DNA from: Fodinibius salipaludis
GTDB lineage: Bacteria > Bacteroidota > Rhodothermia > Balneolales > Balneolaceae
Assembly: GCF_002287075.1 (NCBI RefSeq)
Contig: NZ_NSKE01000004.1
Span: 248,001 to 312,000 of the forward strand
Length of the DNA: 64,000 nucleotides
Direction of reading: 5' to 3'
Shown here: in pieces, positions 44,835 through 52,699 of the stretch
How positions within the stretch are numbered: position 1 is the stretch's first letter
Layout: every line of letters begins with the position of its first letter
Made by a program: the position numbers and the translations under genes
The notes under the pieces: generated by a model
The model's database searches: none
The model's input: the letters and a program-made list of their open reading frames with translations, nothing else
What the model was told of the DNA's origin: nothing

Positions 44835-45482
44835 TCACCTCTTAATTAACGCTTGATTATAATTCCGTGCTTTTTCTTTCGGTTCATCATCACTCAAAAT
44901 TCCGGAAATTACCGCCACGCCATTAAACTCTAACCCTTCCAGTCCGTCAATTTTTTCGGGCGTAATCCCACCGGACAAAAACAGCGGTATATCCGTAACC
45001 TCCCGCGCCTTGCGAACTGTTTCAGGACGTACGATCTCACAACTGCCCACGGAGGGCGACGGATACATCGCACAAAAAGAAACGTAATCAAAACTGTTTT
45101 CCTCGGCCCATTTAACGACTTCTAAATCGTTACTGCAAGTAATACCAGCAATAAAATCACGGCCTACTTTCTGTCGGATTTTATCAATATCATCGGGTAT
45201 CGAATCAAAATGTACACCGGCCAGATCTGTATTCTGCAACAATTCCCAGTCATCATTAATCAATACCGGCACACCATATTTCCCGGCCATCTCAATGATA
45301 TATGTAATCAACTGCTCTTTATCATACTCACTCATTCCATCGGGCCAGTGATTCCAGATCTGTAATATTTCTATACCGCCCTTCAAAGATTCTTCTATCT
45401 TTTTAAGTAGCACTTCGTGATCCATGGATGGATCGACAACCAAGTATAGACCGTTCAGTTCCTCATTTCTCATACTTTTCAA
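44835..45482 (-). CDS. Divergent thiamine-phosphate-synthase-like (ThiE/TenI fold) protein
   Basis: A TIM-barrel protein of the ThiE/TenI superfamily, 215 aa. Recognisable blocks are GLYLVVDPS, PVLINDDWELL, LAGVHFDSIPDD, GITCSNDLEVVKWA, FDYVSFCAMYPSPS and IPLFLSGGIT. The residues that bind HMP-pyrophosphate in ThiE differ: the usual Q-x-R-x-K strand is LQIWNHWPD, and the P-T-x-T-K loop is PSPSVGSCEIV with a cysteine. It is therefore a divergent ThiE or a paralogue with another role. It is the last gene of an operon led by a TPP riboswitch, so a thiamine link is well supported. Confidence 0.8.
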   Translation of the reverse strand: MKSMRNEELNGLYLVVDPSMDHEVLLKKIEESLKGGIEILQIWNHWPDGMSEYDKEQLITYIIEMAGKYGVPVLINDDWELLQNTDLAGVHFDSIPDDIDKIRQKVGRDFIAGITCSNDLEVVKWAEENSFDYVSFCAMYPSPSVGSCEIVRPETVRKAREVTDIPLFLSGGITPEKIDGLEGLEFNGVAVISGILSDDEPKEKARNYNQALIKR

Positions 45483-45524
45483 CTTTTTATTAGTAGCCCC
45501 CCCTTCAAAGGAGCACAGGAGAAC

Positions 45525-46589
45525 TTATTCCCAACCTTTTTCCATCGCTTTAAAAAATGCATTCCAATACGGATCGTTACCGTCGAACTTAAAAGAATCT
45601 TCCTTTCCATCTTCAATCAGGATGGTTGCCTCACTTTTTTCTGTCAACTCACCTACCACCGTCGCCGGAATGGACTGATCATTCAAGTAGTTCACAAGTG
45701 CTTCTTCCTTTCCTGCCGCTACGGCCATTATCATAGAGCCGGCCCCTACACAAAGACGGTGATCAATCTCAAAAAGCTCACAAATTTTTTGAGGCGCCTC
45801 TCCCACGGGAAGTTTATCACTATCTACGCGAAAGCCACAACCCGAAGCCTCGGCCAACTCAGTTATGCCACCAAGCAATCCACCCTCGGTAACATCGTGC
45901 ATGGCCTTTAATTCCGTTTTCGGTGCAAGCACCTTCGTTGCTTCCAGTGCATCTTGCAAAGATGAGGTGCGATAGAAATTTTCACAGGCCTGCTCATAAA
46001 TTTCCGGTCCGCACTCTTCTTTAACCGTCTCGGGAAAACTCTTCGCCAGAATCGAGGAAGAAACCAGCGCACTTTCTTTAGTAACTACAATTTTATCACC
46101 CGGTTCAGCACCGTCACTTGTTATAATTTCATCAAGCGGTGCCTGTAAAAACATCGTGCCACCACCCGGCGTTGTGGATTCCTGTCCCGGCACCTGCGCA
46201 GTATGTCCGCCGGTAATAGCAATACCTAAATCATCACAAAATTCGTGAATGTATTTCCAGTACTGCTCAAAAGAATCACGGGGGAAATCAGCCGGTAGAT
46301 TTAATACAAATTGCACATATTGTGGAGCAAATCCGGTAGTAGCCATATCGTTGACCAGTAAGTGCACCGACAGCCAGGCCGATTCTTTAAGTCCCAATAA
46401 CGGAATCAGCGAGACCGGGTCACTCGAAGTCGCCAGTCCGTTACCATTCCCAAGATCAATGACGGCCGTATCCACACCAAAGCCGGGACCGGTAATAACT
46501 TCATCCCGCTTCCGACCGCTTTGCGGTTCAATTATTTGCCGGAAGAGTTTGCTGCTTATTTTTCCACTTTGATCTTCAAATGCACTCAT
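45525..46589 (-). CDS. AIR-synthase-related protein (HypE/ThiL/PurM superfamily)
   Basis: A two-domain ATP-binding protein of the PurM/HypE/ThiL superfamily, 354 aa. The N-terminal half has GPGFGVDTAVIDLGNGNGLATSSDPVS in two pieces, a LVNDMATTGFAPQY helix and GGHTAQVPG. The C-terminal half has GDKIVVTKESALVSSS, HDVTEGGLLGGITELAE and a final GKEEA strand. No [NiFe] hydrogenase genes are near. Its location 2 bp after a methyltransferase gene and under a TPP riboswitch suggests a ThiL-like kinase or another ATP-dependent step in thiamine metabolism. That assignment is inference. Confidence 0.82.
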   Translation of the reverse strand: MSAFEDQSGKISSKLFRQIIEPQSGRKRDEVITGPGFGVDTAVIDLGNGNGLATSSDPVSLIPLLGLKESAWLSVHLLVNDMATTGFAPQYVQFVLNLPADFPRDSFEQYWKYIHEFCDDLGIAITGGHTAQVPGQESTTPGGGTMFLQAPLDEIITSDGAEPGDKIVVTKESALVSSSILAKSFPETVKEECGPEIYEQACENFYRTSSLQDALEATKVLAPKTELKAMHDVTEGGLLGGITELAEASGCGFRVDSDKLPVGEAPQKICELFEIDHRLCVGAGSMIMAVAAGKEEALVNYLNDQSIPATVVGELTEKSEATILIEDGKEDSFKFDGNDPYWNAFFKAMEKGWE

Positions 46590-46591
46590 AC

Positions 46592-47329
46592 TTATCTGTT
46601 TTCTTCGACATCAGTTAACTTTACATGCAGCCCAAAAAAATCGCCGATCGGTAGTCCCCAACGCTGCACGGGGAACCATTTGGGCAGGCCGGTGGCCGTC
46701 CATTCAATCTCATACAATCGTCCCTCGAGCGCCTCGTGAATAGTGTCAATCAGCTTATTCGGCGTATAGAAATTGGCCGTCTCATAATAGGGGTTCGCTC
46801 CGAAAACCTCCTGCACGCGCCGGCGCATCACTTTCGTAGAATTGCGATTCATAATACCAAAAATCATCCCGTACTTTCCTACACGAACCGCCTCACGGAT
46901 CACCTTGATCGGATCATCGTAATAAGCAAACGTAGCGATAAAAGCCAGTGCATCAAATGTGTTGTCTTTAAACGGCATGTGATGAGAATCGGCCCATACC
47001 AGATCACCGTCAAAATGTTTGTTTCCTTCACCTAACATAAACGGCGAAATATCCGCCCCAGTGGCCTCAATACCAATTTCCTGCCACCAGCGAGTAAAAC
47101 GGGTCGTTCCACATCCGTATTCCAGCAGGGTTTCTACGCGCTCATCTTTTTGGATAAGCTTGGCCAACACCTTCTTCTGCCAGATCTCAGCCCGCTTATA
47201 GCGACCCTCATAATAATCCTCATACACTTCGGTGTGCTCACGATTGAAAAACCATTCTTCGCGATCCTGCCACTGCTCAAGTTTCTTGGTGGCCAGCTCA
47301 AACTTTTTCTTTTGGAGTTTATCACTCAT
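46592..47329 (-). CDS. Class I SAM-dependent methyltransferase under TPP riboswitch control
   Basis: A 245-aa Rossmann-fold methyltransferase. Motif I is LLEYGCGTTRFTRWW (about residues 68-82), followed by GADISPFMLGEGN and the acidic VWADSHHMPFKDNTFDAL. The later FIATFAYYDDPIKVIREAVRVG is typical of the Methyltransf_11 group. The N-terminal helix is Lys/Glu-rich. It is the first gene after a TPP riboswitch and ends 2 bp before the AIR-synthase-like gene. The substrate is unknown; thiamine regulation of a methyltransferase is unusual. Confidence 0.85.
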   Translation of the reverse strand: MSDKLQKKKFELATKKLEQWQDREEWFFNREHTEVYEDYYEGRYKRAEIWQKKVLAKLIQKDERVETLLEYGCGTTRFTRWWQEIGIEATGADISPFMLGEGNKHFDGDLVWADSHHMPFKDNTFDALAFIATFAYYDDPIKVIREAVRVGKYGMIFGIMNRNSTKVMRRRVQEVFGANPYYETANFYTPNKLIDTIHEALEGRLYEIEWTATGLPKWFPVQRWGLPIGDFFGLHVKLTDVEENR

Positions 47330-47423
47330 TGCATCATGCTAAAAATTTCAAAGTTCGGTTCCGACCGGATGGATAATAACAGACAGGCAATCAGCCGGAC
47401 ACATAACTTGCAATAAGCAGACT

Positions 47424-47497
47424 GGTTCCCTACGCTGGTATTATCCAGATCAGGTCGAAGGGTTTGATCTCAGCCCCGTTTTACGGGGCACCCCTGA
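47424..47497 (-). promoter_or_regulatory. TPP (thiamine pyrophosphate) riboswitch
   Basis: On the minus strand the THI-box consensus is clear: CAGGGGTGCCCCG, AACGGGGCTGAGAT, ACCCTTCGACCTGATCTGG and ATAATACCAGCGTAGGGAA. The conserved GCTGAGA and GACCTGATCTGGATAATACC parts are intact. It lies about 95 nt upstream of the methyltransferase start and should repress the three-gene operon when TPP is abundant. Confidence 0.96.
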
Positions 47498-47614
47498 AAA
47501 AGTTAAAGTAATGATTTTCGAGGGATTGGTAAACAAACATATTATCAGACTTGTAACATAGATGACATTAAGTAATCTTATCTACAAAGGCCAACAGAGA
47601 GCAAACAATTAATT

Positions 47615-48547
47615 ATGAATTCAACTGACCAAAATACTGCCTTGGTGCTTTCCGGAGGCGGAGCAAAGGGAGCTTTCCAGGCAGGGGCTCTGGAAGTATT
47701 AAAAGAGGCAGGCTATTCTTTTGATGCTATCAGCGGGGTCAGTGTGGGCGCATTGAACGGGGTTATGCTGGCTACGGATCAATTTAATGAACTGCTTGAC
47801 ATCTGGCAGGAGATCACTCCCAATAAGGTGTTGCGTAAAACCTCTCTCTTAACACTGGCTCGACAATACCTTCTATATAAAATTGGTTTTGGCTCACCAC
47901 CGGTTTCCAGATATAACAACGAGCCCCTTCAACATTTGATGCATCATTATCTTAAGGATAAAACAGTGAAGCTCCCATTTCACTTTGGTTATGTGAAACT
48001 GGAAAGTGGTGAATATGTAAAAGCAACCATTCGCCGTACTGATGGGCACACGATTGATCAAGACGATTTAAAGCGGATTTTAGCTTCAACGGCCATTCCG
48101 GTTTATTTTAATCCTGCACATATTGGCGACTTTACAGCCGTTGACGGGGGACTCCGGAATATCTCACCAATTAAAGAAGTACTGCCCTACAGACCTGATC
48201 GGATAATTATTATCCCCACTGAACCGGTAAATAAAGACCCCGGCACCACCAAGGTTCGTGATATTTTAGAGATTGCATTCCGATCTATTGACATCATGCT
48301 GAACGAAATCTTCCACGAAGATATCGATCGATTTCTTGTCGCTAATCGACTTGTCAAACAGGCCGAAACCCAAGGATTAACACTCAAAAAATCAGACGGC
48401 TCTCCTTATCACTATATAGAACCCATTATTATTGCTCCCGAAGAACCACTGGGTGATGCTCTGGATTTTGACAATCAAAGAATCCGCAAGCTGATGGAAA
48501 AAGGACGAAACAGGACCCATCAAATTTTAGAAAGCCGAATTGCGTGA
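47615..48547 (+). CDS. Patatin-like phospholipase
   Basis: A 310-aa serine acyl hydrolase of the patatin family. The oxyanion GGGAKG is at residues 15-20, the nucleophile elbow is GVSVG (about residue 42) and the dyad aspartate is in AVDGGLRN (about 174). No signal peptide is seen, so it is probably cytosolic and acts on membrane phospholipid. It is divergent from the riboswitch operon. The C-terminal part (PIIIAPEEPLGDALDF) continues the fold. Confidence 0.92.
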   Translation: MNSTDQNTALVLSGGGAKGAFQAGALEVLKEAGYSFDAISGVSVGALNGVMLATDQFNELLDIWQEITPNKVLRKTSLLTLARQYLLYKIGFGSPPVSRYNNEPLQHLMHHYLKDKTVKLPFHFGYVKLESGEYVKATIRRTDGHTIDQDDLKRILASTAIPVYFNPAHIGDFTAVDGGLRNISPIKEVLPYRPDRIIIIPTEPVNKDPGTTKVRDILEIAFRSIDIMLNEIFHEDIDRFLVANRLVKQAETQGLTLKKSDGSPYHYIEPIIIAPEEPLGDALDFDNQRIRKLMEKGRNRTHQILESRIA

Positions 48548-48745
48548 ATATCATCTATTTCCCAAACAGGCACCTCTTAGTGATTAACATTTCTTCTCCT
48601 GTTTAGATCTCTAATATTAAGATGCAAATCCACCGGTGCCAACATGTCCAAGTGTTTCTCTCTTTTCCTGAAATGAAATAGTATTGACCGTTGTAGTACC
48701 GTTCTCAAAAATTTTGTCGTGTTTTGAAGCCTGATCAAAAATCCT

Positions 48746-48883
48746 TTACGGAACGGGACATAATCCCATAGCCACCTGTACAAGAAAAGATCCCACAATC
48801 AAGCCGATGGCAATGAGCATCACTACAAATCCCCACGTCAGGGTTGATCCATCTTCGGTGTTATTTCTGAAAAATCGAATCAT
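48746..48883 (-). CDS. Small single-TM protein, 45 aa
   Basis: A short frame on the minus strand, ATG ATT CGA to TAA, encodes MIRFFRNNTEDGSTLTWGF followed by a hydrophobic helix VVMLIAIGLIVGSFLVQV and AMGLCPVP. The charged head and single TM segment are typical of small membrane proteins. It starts 16 bp after the egtD stop on the same strand, so it could be cotranscribed. It is supported by composition and position only. Confidence 0.5.
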   Translation of the reverse strand: MIRFFRNNTEDGSTLTWGFVVMLIAIGLIVGSFLVQVAMGLCPVP

Positions 48884-48898
48884 TGCCGGATACACCCA

Positions 48899-49843
48899 TC
48901 ATTTCTTTTTAAGATATTGCAGAGAAAAATAACTCTTATCATCCGTCCACACTTTCTCTACCGAATACCAATCAGCAACCAACTCCTCAAATTCCTCAAG
49001 ACCATACTTATATGAACTTTCGGTATGGATCGATTCGCCCTTCTCAAACGCTATTCTCTGATCCCCAATAGTAACCGTCTGTTTTTGGGATGATATCAGA
49101 TGCATTTCAATGCGTCCGGCCTCTTCATTATAAAACGCCTTGTGCCTAAACTTTTCGATATCAAAATCGGCACCCAATACTCGATTAAGGTGTGTCAACA
49201 TATTTTTATTGAACTGAGCTGTAATACCTTGCTTATCATTATAAGCCGCTTCCAGCACCTTCGGATCTTTCTTCAAATCCACCCCCACAAGCATCTCTGA
49301 ATCATCAGCGGTAATGCCTGCCATATTATTCAAAAATACCTGTACCTCTTCGGGATCAAAATTACCAATCGTCGAACCCGGAAAAAATACGACCTGTTTC
49401 TGGTTTGAACCTTCTGTAACCGGCAGATCAAAATTTGATGTGTAATCTGCAAAAACAGGAATAATAGATATTTTTGGATATTCCAGGCGCAATTGACTAA
49501 CCGTCTTCAACAAAAATTCTTCTGAAATATCAACCGGTATATAGGTGGAAAGGTCTGATAACTCTTCGAGCAAAAACCGGGTTTTGTAACTGCTTCCACT
49601 GCCCAGCTCTATCAGCATCACATCTTTACCAATACACCCTGCAATATCTTTAATATTATTTTGCAGGATCTCCTTTTCGCAATCGGTAAGATAGTATTCA
49701 TTGAGACGAGTAATCTGTTCAAACAGATCTGACCCCTTTTCGTCGTAAAAATACTTGCTGGGCAGCTGTTTTTGAGACTTGGTCAATCCTTCCAACACCT
49801 CTTTTTGCATAATACTGGCATCGACCGACGAAAGATCTTCCAT
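48899..49843 (-). CDS. egtD: L-histidine N-alpha-methyltransferase (EgtD)
   Basis: Trimethylates histidine to hercynine, the first step of ergothioneine synthesis. It has the EgtD-type N-terminal block SKYFYDEKGSDLFEQITRL, NEYYLTDCE, motif I MLIELGSGSSYKTRFLL, YIPVDISEEFL and FFPGSTIGNFDPEE. The length of 314 aa is typical. No egtB or egtE gene is in the window, so ergothioneine synthesis from this gene alone is not shown. Oxidative-stress protection is the expected role. Confidence 0.92.
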   Translation of the reverse strand: MEDLSSVDASIMQKEVLEGLTKSQKQLPSKYFYDEKGSDLFEQITRLNEYYLTDCEKEILQNNIKDIAGCIGKDVMLIELGSGSSYKTRFLLEELSDLSTYIPVDISEEFLLKTVSQLRLEYPKISIIPVFADYTSNFDLPVTEGSNQKQVVFFPGSTIGNFDPEEVQVFLNNMAGITADDSEMLVGVDLKKDPKVLEAAYNDKQGITAQFNKNMLTHLNRVLGADFDIEKFRHKAFYNEEAGRIEMHLISSQKQTVTIGDQRIAFEKGESIHTESSYKYGLEEFEELVADWYSVEKVWTDDKSYFSLQYLKKK

Positions 49844-49904
49844 AGAAGAAAATAAGGATTAGAAAACTATTGTATTGTGTAGCTACAAACGATGAGCGAA
49901 GCTA

Positions 49905-50156
49905 TTATCGTTCTCTGTAGAAATATATTTTTTTGTTTTTTGAATCCTTACCGGTCTTAATCTTCACTCCCTTCTCCTGATTATATTGATAAACAGCCGT
50001 TCGCATAGAATTAACGCTTTTATCATCTTCGTAATCTATTTCGATGGCATCCCCGCCCACTTCAAGCTCATCAAGAGCTTCCAACAGGGGCTTAAACTTC
50101 GAAGACCTTTTCTTCGAAGTATAAATTTTTTCACGGTCTACAAACTTAATATCCAT
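49905..50156 (-). CDS. Small basic protein, 83 aa, unknown
   Basis: An 83-aa protein: MDIKFVDREKIYTSKKR, a helix SKFKPLLEALDELEVGGDAI, then YEDDKSVNSMRTAVYQYNQE and a C-terminal KKIYFYRER strand. The helix-turn-helix-like second part followed by a basic hairpin suggests nucleic-acid binding, but no family is recognised. The AT-rich upstream region is empty. It lies between egtD and the flagellin cluster; a role in either is not supported. Confidence 0.65.
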   Translation of the reverse strand: MDIKFVDREKIYTSKKRSSKFKPLLEALDELEVGGDAIEIDYEDDKSVNSMRTAVYQYNQEKGVKIKTGKDSKNKKIYFYRER

Positions 50157-50334
50157 ATCAAATATTACTTTTATACAATTTCAACCAATATACACATTGA
50201 ATATAATTTAATTTATAAAATAGTATAAATAGCAAATACAACAATTTACATTGTAATAGAACAGATTACATAAAAAAAGCTTGCAGAAAATTCTGCATGC
50301 TCTAATATAAAATTAGATAAAGTAAATCGACCTA

Positions 50335-50532
50335 TTATTGTATTTCATAAAATTGTTTATAAACGTAATCCCAAAAATCTGCCAGATTTGAACCTTTATT
50401 GTGTGGGTTTTTTGATTTTGTAGATTTCATGGCATCAACACAAGCTTTTTCTTTTGCGTCGTAATAAGCTTTTAGCTGATGCGCAGTAGGGTCTTCGATC
50501 ATCTCTTCAAACTTCTCTATTTTCTCAGGCAT
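50335..50532 (-). CDS. Small helical protein, 65 aa, unknown
   Basis: A 65-aa protein with an acidic N-terminal helix (PEKIEKFEEMIEDPTAHQ), a Lys/Ala helix YYDAKEKACVDAMKSTKS and an aromatic end ADFWDYVYKQFYEIQ. No motif is recognised. It ends just upstream of the flagellin cluster and is on the same strand. Its high A+T surroundings and protein-like composition support it only weakly. Confidence 0.5.
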   Translation of the reverse strand: MPEKIEKFEEMIEDPTAHQLKAYYDAKEKACVDAMKSTKSKNPHNKGSNLADFWDYVYKQFYEIQ

Positions 50533-50659
50533 AAATTAAAAGGCTTTGGTTCTTTTTATTACATAACGATAAAAGGGGGCAAAAAATTTCCTTCCAATTT
50601 CTAATAAAGCAGTTTGCAAGTTTTATTGCAATACTACCCTTCAGTTATGTAATAGAAAT

Positions 50660-50694
50660 AAAAAAAGCGATACCACTGCTTGTGGTATCGCTTT
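50660..50694 (-). terminator. Terminator of flagellin gene 1
   Basis: A perfect 13-bp stem (AAAGCGATACCAC / GTGGTATCGCTTT) with a 5-nt loop, followed on the minus strand by a T tract. An identical hairpin ends flagellin gene 3, and a related one ends gene 4. Confidence 0.92.
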
Positions 50695-50723
50695 GCATGT
50701 ATTTAGGTATTGGATTTGTAAGA

Positions 50724-51674
50724 TTATCCAATAAATCCAAGAACCGACTGCGGGCCGTTGTTGGCCTGCGCCAGCGAAGAGGTTGCCGTCTGCTGCAAGA
50801 TCTGCAGTCTCACGGACTCACTCTGGGCCTTCGCAAAGTCGGTATCCATAATTCGGGACTTCGCCGACTCATTTGCACTGATCGACTCCGAGAGCGTCTG
50901 CTCACGTACCGACAGCGACGATTGGGTAATACCAATGTCATTCACGTTCTCCGACATCGTCGTAATCGCTTCATCTATCTTTCCGATAAATGAACGGTAA
51001 TCCTCGGAATTCGCTGTAGAAGCAAAGGTCAATCCACCGGCATCATCCGTATCCGCAGCCTGAGCCTGAATAGCTCCGGCCGTTGCTCCTAAGTCTACCG
51101 TTGCACCGGCCGCCGTACCTGAGGCAAAAAGCTCACCCACATTCACTGCACTCAGATCGGCCGTAATCGTATCTGATTCTCGCTCACCAACCTGGAACGT
51201 AAGCGACAGTGTTCCTGACATGGTACCCGTTGCATCATCCCCGTTGAGAAGTTCATAATCTTGGTACACGGTCTGATCAGCGATCTTATTGATGTCATCA
51301 CCCAACGCTTTGAGCTGATCACCAATAAACCCACGCTCATCATCACCAAGCGTATCGTTGGCCGCCTGGGTGGCCAATCCTTTCATTTCTACCAGGTTAT
51401 CCATCACCGTACCAAAGCTTGACTCGGCAATATCCAAGACCGACTTGGCATCTCCAACATTCTGCATCGCCTGGTTCAAGCCGCCGATACGACTGCGCAA
51501 CTTCGTGGCAATCGAGAAGCCGGCCGAATCGTCTTCGGCGCGGTTAATCCGCTTACCCGTCGACATCTTCAGCTGGTTCTCGGCCATCTGCTTGTTAATC
51601 TTGTTCAGCGACAGCTGCGAGTCCAGCGACTGAATGTTTGTGTTTACCCTGTTTAAATCTCCAAAACTTGCCAT
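50724..51674 (-). CDS. fliC: Flagellin 1
   Basis: The filament subunit exported through the flagellar type III system. The start is the ATG of MASFGDLNRVNTNIQSLDSQ, as in its three paralogues; an upstream in-frame extension to 51728 is leader sequence. The N-terminal coiled region (residues 1-150) and the C-terminal ND1 end (SVREQTLSESISANESAKS to QSVLGFIG) are conserved. The middle (about 165-240) is variable, Gly/Ala/Thr-rich and short, so outer D2/D3 domains are minimal. The length is 316 aa. It is preceded by a sigma-28-type promoter and followed by a strong terminator. Confidence 0.95.
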   Translation of the reverse strand: MASFGDLNRVNTNIQSLDSQLSLNKINKQMAENQLKMSTGKRINRAEDDSAGFSIATKLRSRIGGLNQAMQNVGDAKSVLDIAESSFGTVMDNLVEMKGLATQAANDTLGDDERGFIGDQLKALGDDINKIADQTVYQDYELLNGDDATGTMSGTLSLTFQVGERESDTITADLSAVNVGELFASGTAAGATVDLGATAGAIQAQAADTDDAGGLTFASTANSEDYRSFIGKIDEAITTMSENVNDIGITQSSLSVREQTLSESISANESAKSRIMDTDFAKAQSESVRLQILQQTATSSLAQANNGPQSVLGFIG

Positions 51675-51732
51675 AACGTTTTTCTCCGTTTTTTTGTTAG
51701 TAATACATTTGTTACTTCCTGCTTGCACTGTG

Positions 51733-51762
51733 GTTATCGGGGCCCCACAGGCCGACTTAAAT
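51733..51762 (-). promoter_or_regulatory. Sigma-28 (FliA)-type promoter of flagellin 1
   Basis: On the minus strand TTTAAGTC and CCCGATAA form -35 and -10 boxes, matching TAAA-N15-GCCGATAA. The same arrangement lies in front of each flagellin gene. Confidence 0.8.
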
Positions 51763-51817
51763 ATTTTTTCTGGTTTTTCTTCTTAGCACAGATTTACGCA
51801 GGTGGGGAATAAGGGCA

Positions 51818-51950
51818 GTCATTCCGAGGAGAGTTTCTCCCAATGACGTAATCTCCCCGGAAGTGTTCGCGTAAGAAACTCTAATGCATTAAAAACTCGA
51901 GTCATGGAGATCGCCGCGCTGCGTTCCACTCCGCTCGCGATGACAAACGT
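51818..51950. repeat. GTCATTxCGAGGAG ... CGATGACAAACG repeat, copy 1
   Basis: Starts GTCATTCCGAGGAG, contains ACGTAATCTCC and GGAGATCGCCGCG, and ends CGCGATGACAAACGTTG. Two more copies lie at 52307-52450 and 52476-52619. The ends are inverted (GTCAT/ATGAC). Confidence 0.8.
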
Positions 51951-52003
51951 TGTTTCCCAAAAAGCCTTGTAAGTAATGCCACATGAAAGAGTCCTACTAT
52001 ACT

Positions 52004-52297
52004 ATGGCAAAAAAGTATCACGTATATATTATTACCAATACTCACCACACCGTTCTCTACACCGGTGTAACAGGAGATATCCTCAAAAGAGGTTGGCAAC
52101 ACAAACAAAAATTGGTAGATGGCTTCACCAAGCGCTACAACTGCACGAAGTTGGTATACATAGAAGAATACGATCACCCACAAGGCGCTATTGTCTGGAA
52201 GAAACAGATAAAGGCGGGTTCCAGACAACATAAAATTGACTTTATAGAAAACCTGAATCCCCACTGGAAGGATTTGTATGAGGAACTCCTTCCCTAA
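52004..52297 (+). CDS. GIY-YIG nuclease-domain protein (UvrC N-terminal-like)
   Basis: A 97-aa single-domain GIY-YIG protein starting MAKKYHVYIITNTHHTVLYT. The GIY-like YIITN and YIG-like YTGVTGDILKRGWQHKQ are followed by YIEEYDHPQGAIVWKKQIK, with the catalytic Glu in the usual place. A 7-codon upstream extension to 51983 is possible. It is encoded opposite to the surrounding flagellin genes and is bracketed by copies of the GTCATT repeat. This association is known for repeat-linked GIY-YIG ORFs in Bacteroidota. It is probably a mobile or repeat-maintenance element, not a flagellar gene. Confidence 0.85.
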   Translation: MAKKYHVYIITNTHHTVLYTGVTGDILKRGWQHKQKLVDGFTKRYNCTKLVYIEEYDHPQGAIVWKKQIKAGSRQHKIDFIENLNPHWKDLYEELLP

Positions 52298-52306
52298 TAA
52301 AGAGCT

Positions 52307-52450
52307 GTCATTACGAGGAGTAGCTTGCTACGACGAAGTAATCTCCCTGGAAAAGTTCCTGTAATATCTAAGGGTTACCCCTCACACATAAGCAAACTAT
52401 TTCAAGGAGATCGCCGCGTTTCGTTTCACTCCACTCGTGATGACGAACAT
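52307..52450. repeat. GTCATTACGAGGAG repeat, copy 2
   Basis: Starts GTCATTACGAGGAGTAGC directly after the GIY-YIG stop and ends CTCGTGATGACGAACATTG. The internal blocks GTAATCTCC and GAGATCGCCGCG match copy 1. Confidence 0.8.
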
Positions 52451-52475
52451 TGTTTTAAAATAATATGAAGGCAAT

Positions 52476-52619
52476 GTCATTACGAGGGAGGTTTATCCCA
52501 ACGACGTAATCTCCTTGAATTAGTTCGCGTAATATCTAAAAAACTCACCCTCATATGTTAGTAAACAATTTTCAGAAGATTGCTTCTCATCCGGCTGGCA
52601 GATCGCAATGACAAACGTT
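52476..52619. repeat. GTCATTACGAGGGAG repeat, copy 3
   Basis: Starts GTCATTACGAGGGAGG and ends GCAATGACAAACGTTGG. The internal GTAATCTCC is kept, but the GATCGCCGCG block is lost, so the copy is degenerate. Confidence 0.7.
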
Positions 52620-52627
52620 GGTAAAAT

Positions 52628-52666
52628 AAAAAAGCCATACCACCTGATCAGGCGATATGGCTTTAT
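52628..52666 (-). terminator. Terminator of flagellin gene 2
   Basis: On the minus strand AAAGCCATA pairs with TATGGCTTT around an inner CCTGATCAGG palindrome, with a T tract after it. Confidence 0.85.
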
Positions 52667-52699
52667 CTAATTATGAGAGTATTTAAGTTACTTCAGTGA

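Noticed and set aside
48577-48798. 73-aa minus-strand open frame downstream of egtD
   Set aside because: It overlaps the more protein-like 45-aa TM frame in another frame and lacks any pattern.
51675-51728. 18-codon N-terminal extension of flagellin 1
   Set aside because: The three paralogues start at MASFGDLN, and the extension is the shared untranslated leader.
51902-52264. 120-aa open frame opposite the GIY-YIG gene
   Set aside because: It is a shadow of the GIY-YIG coding frame and its flanking repeat.
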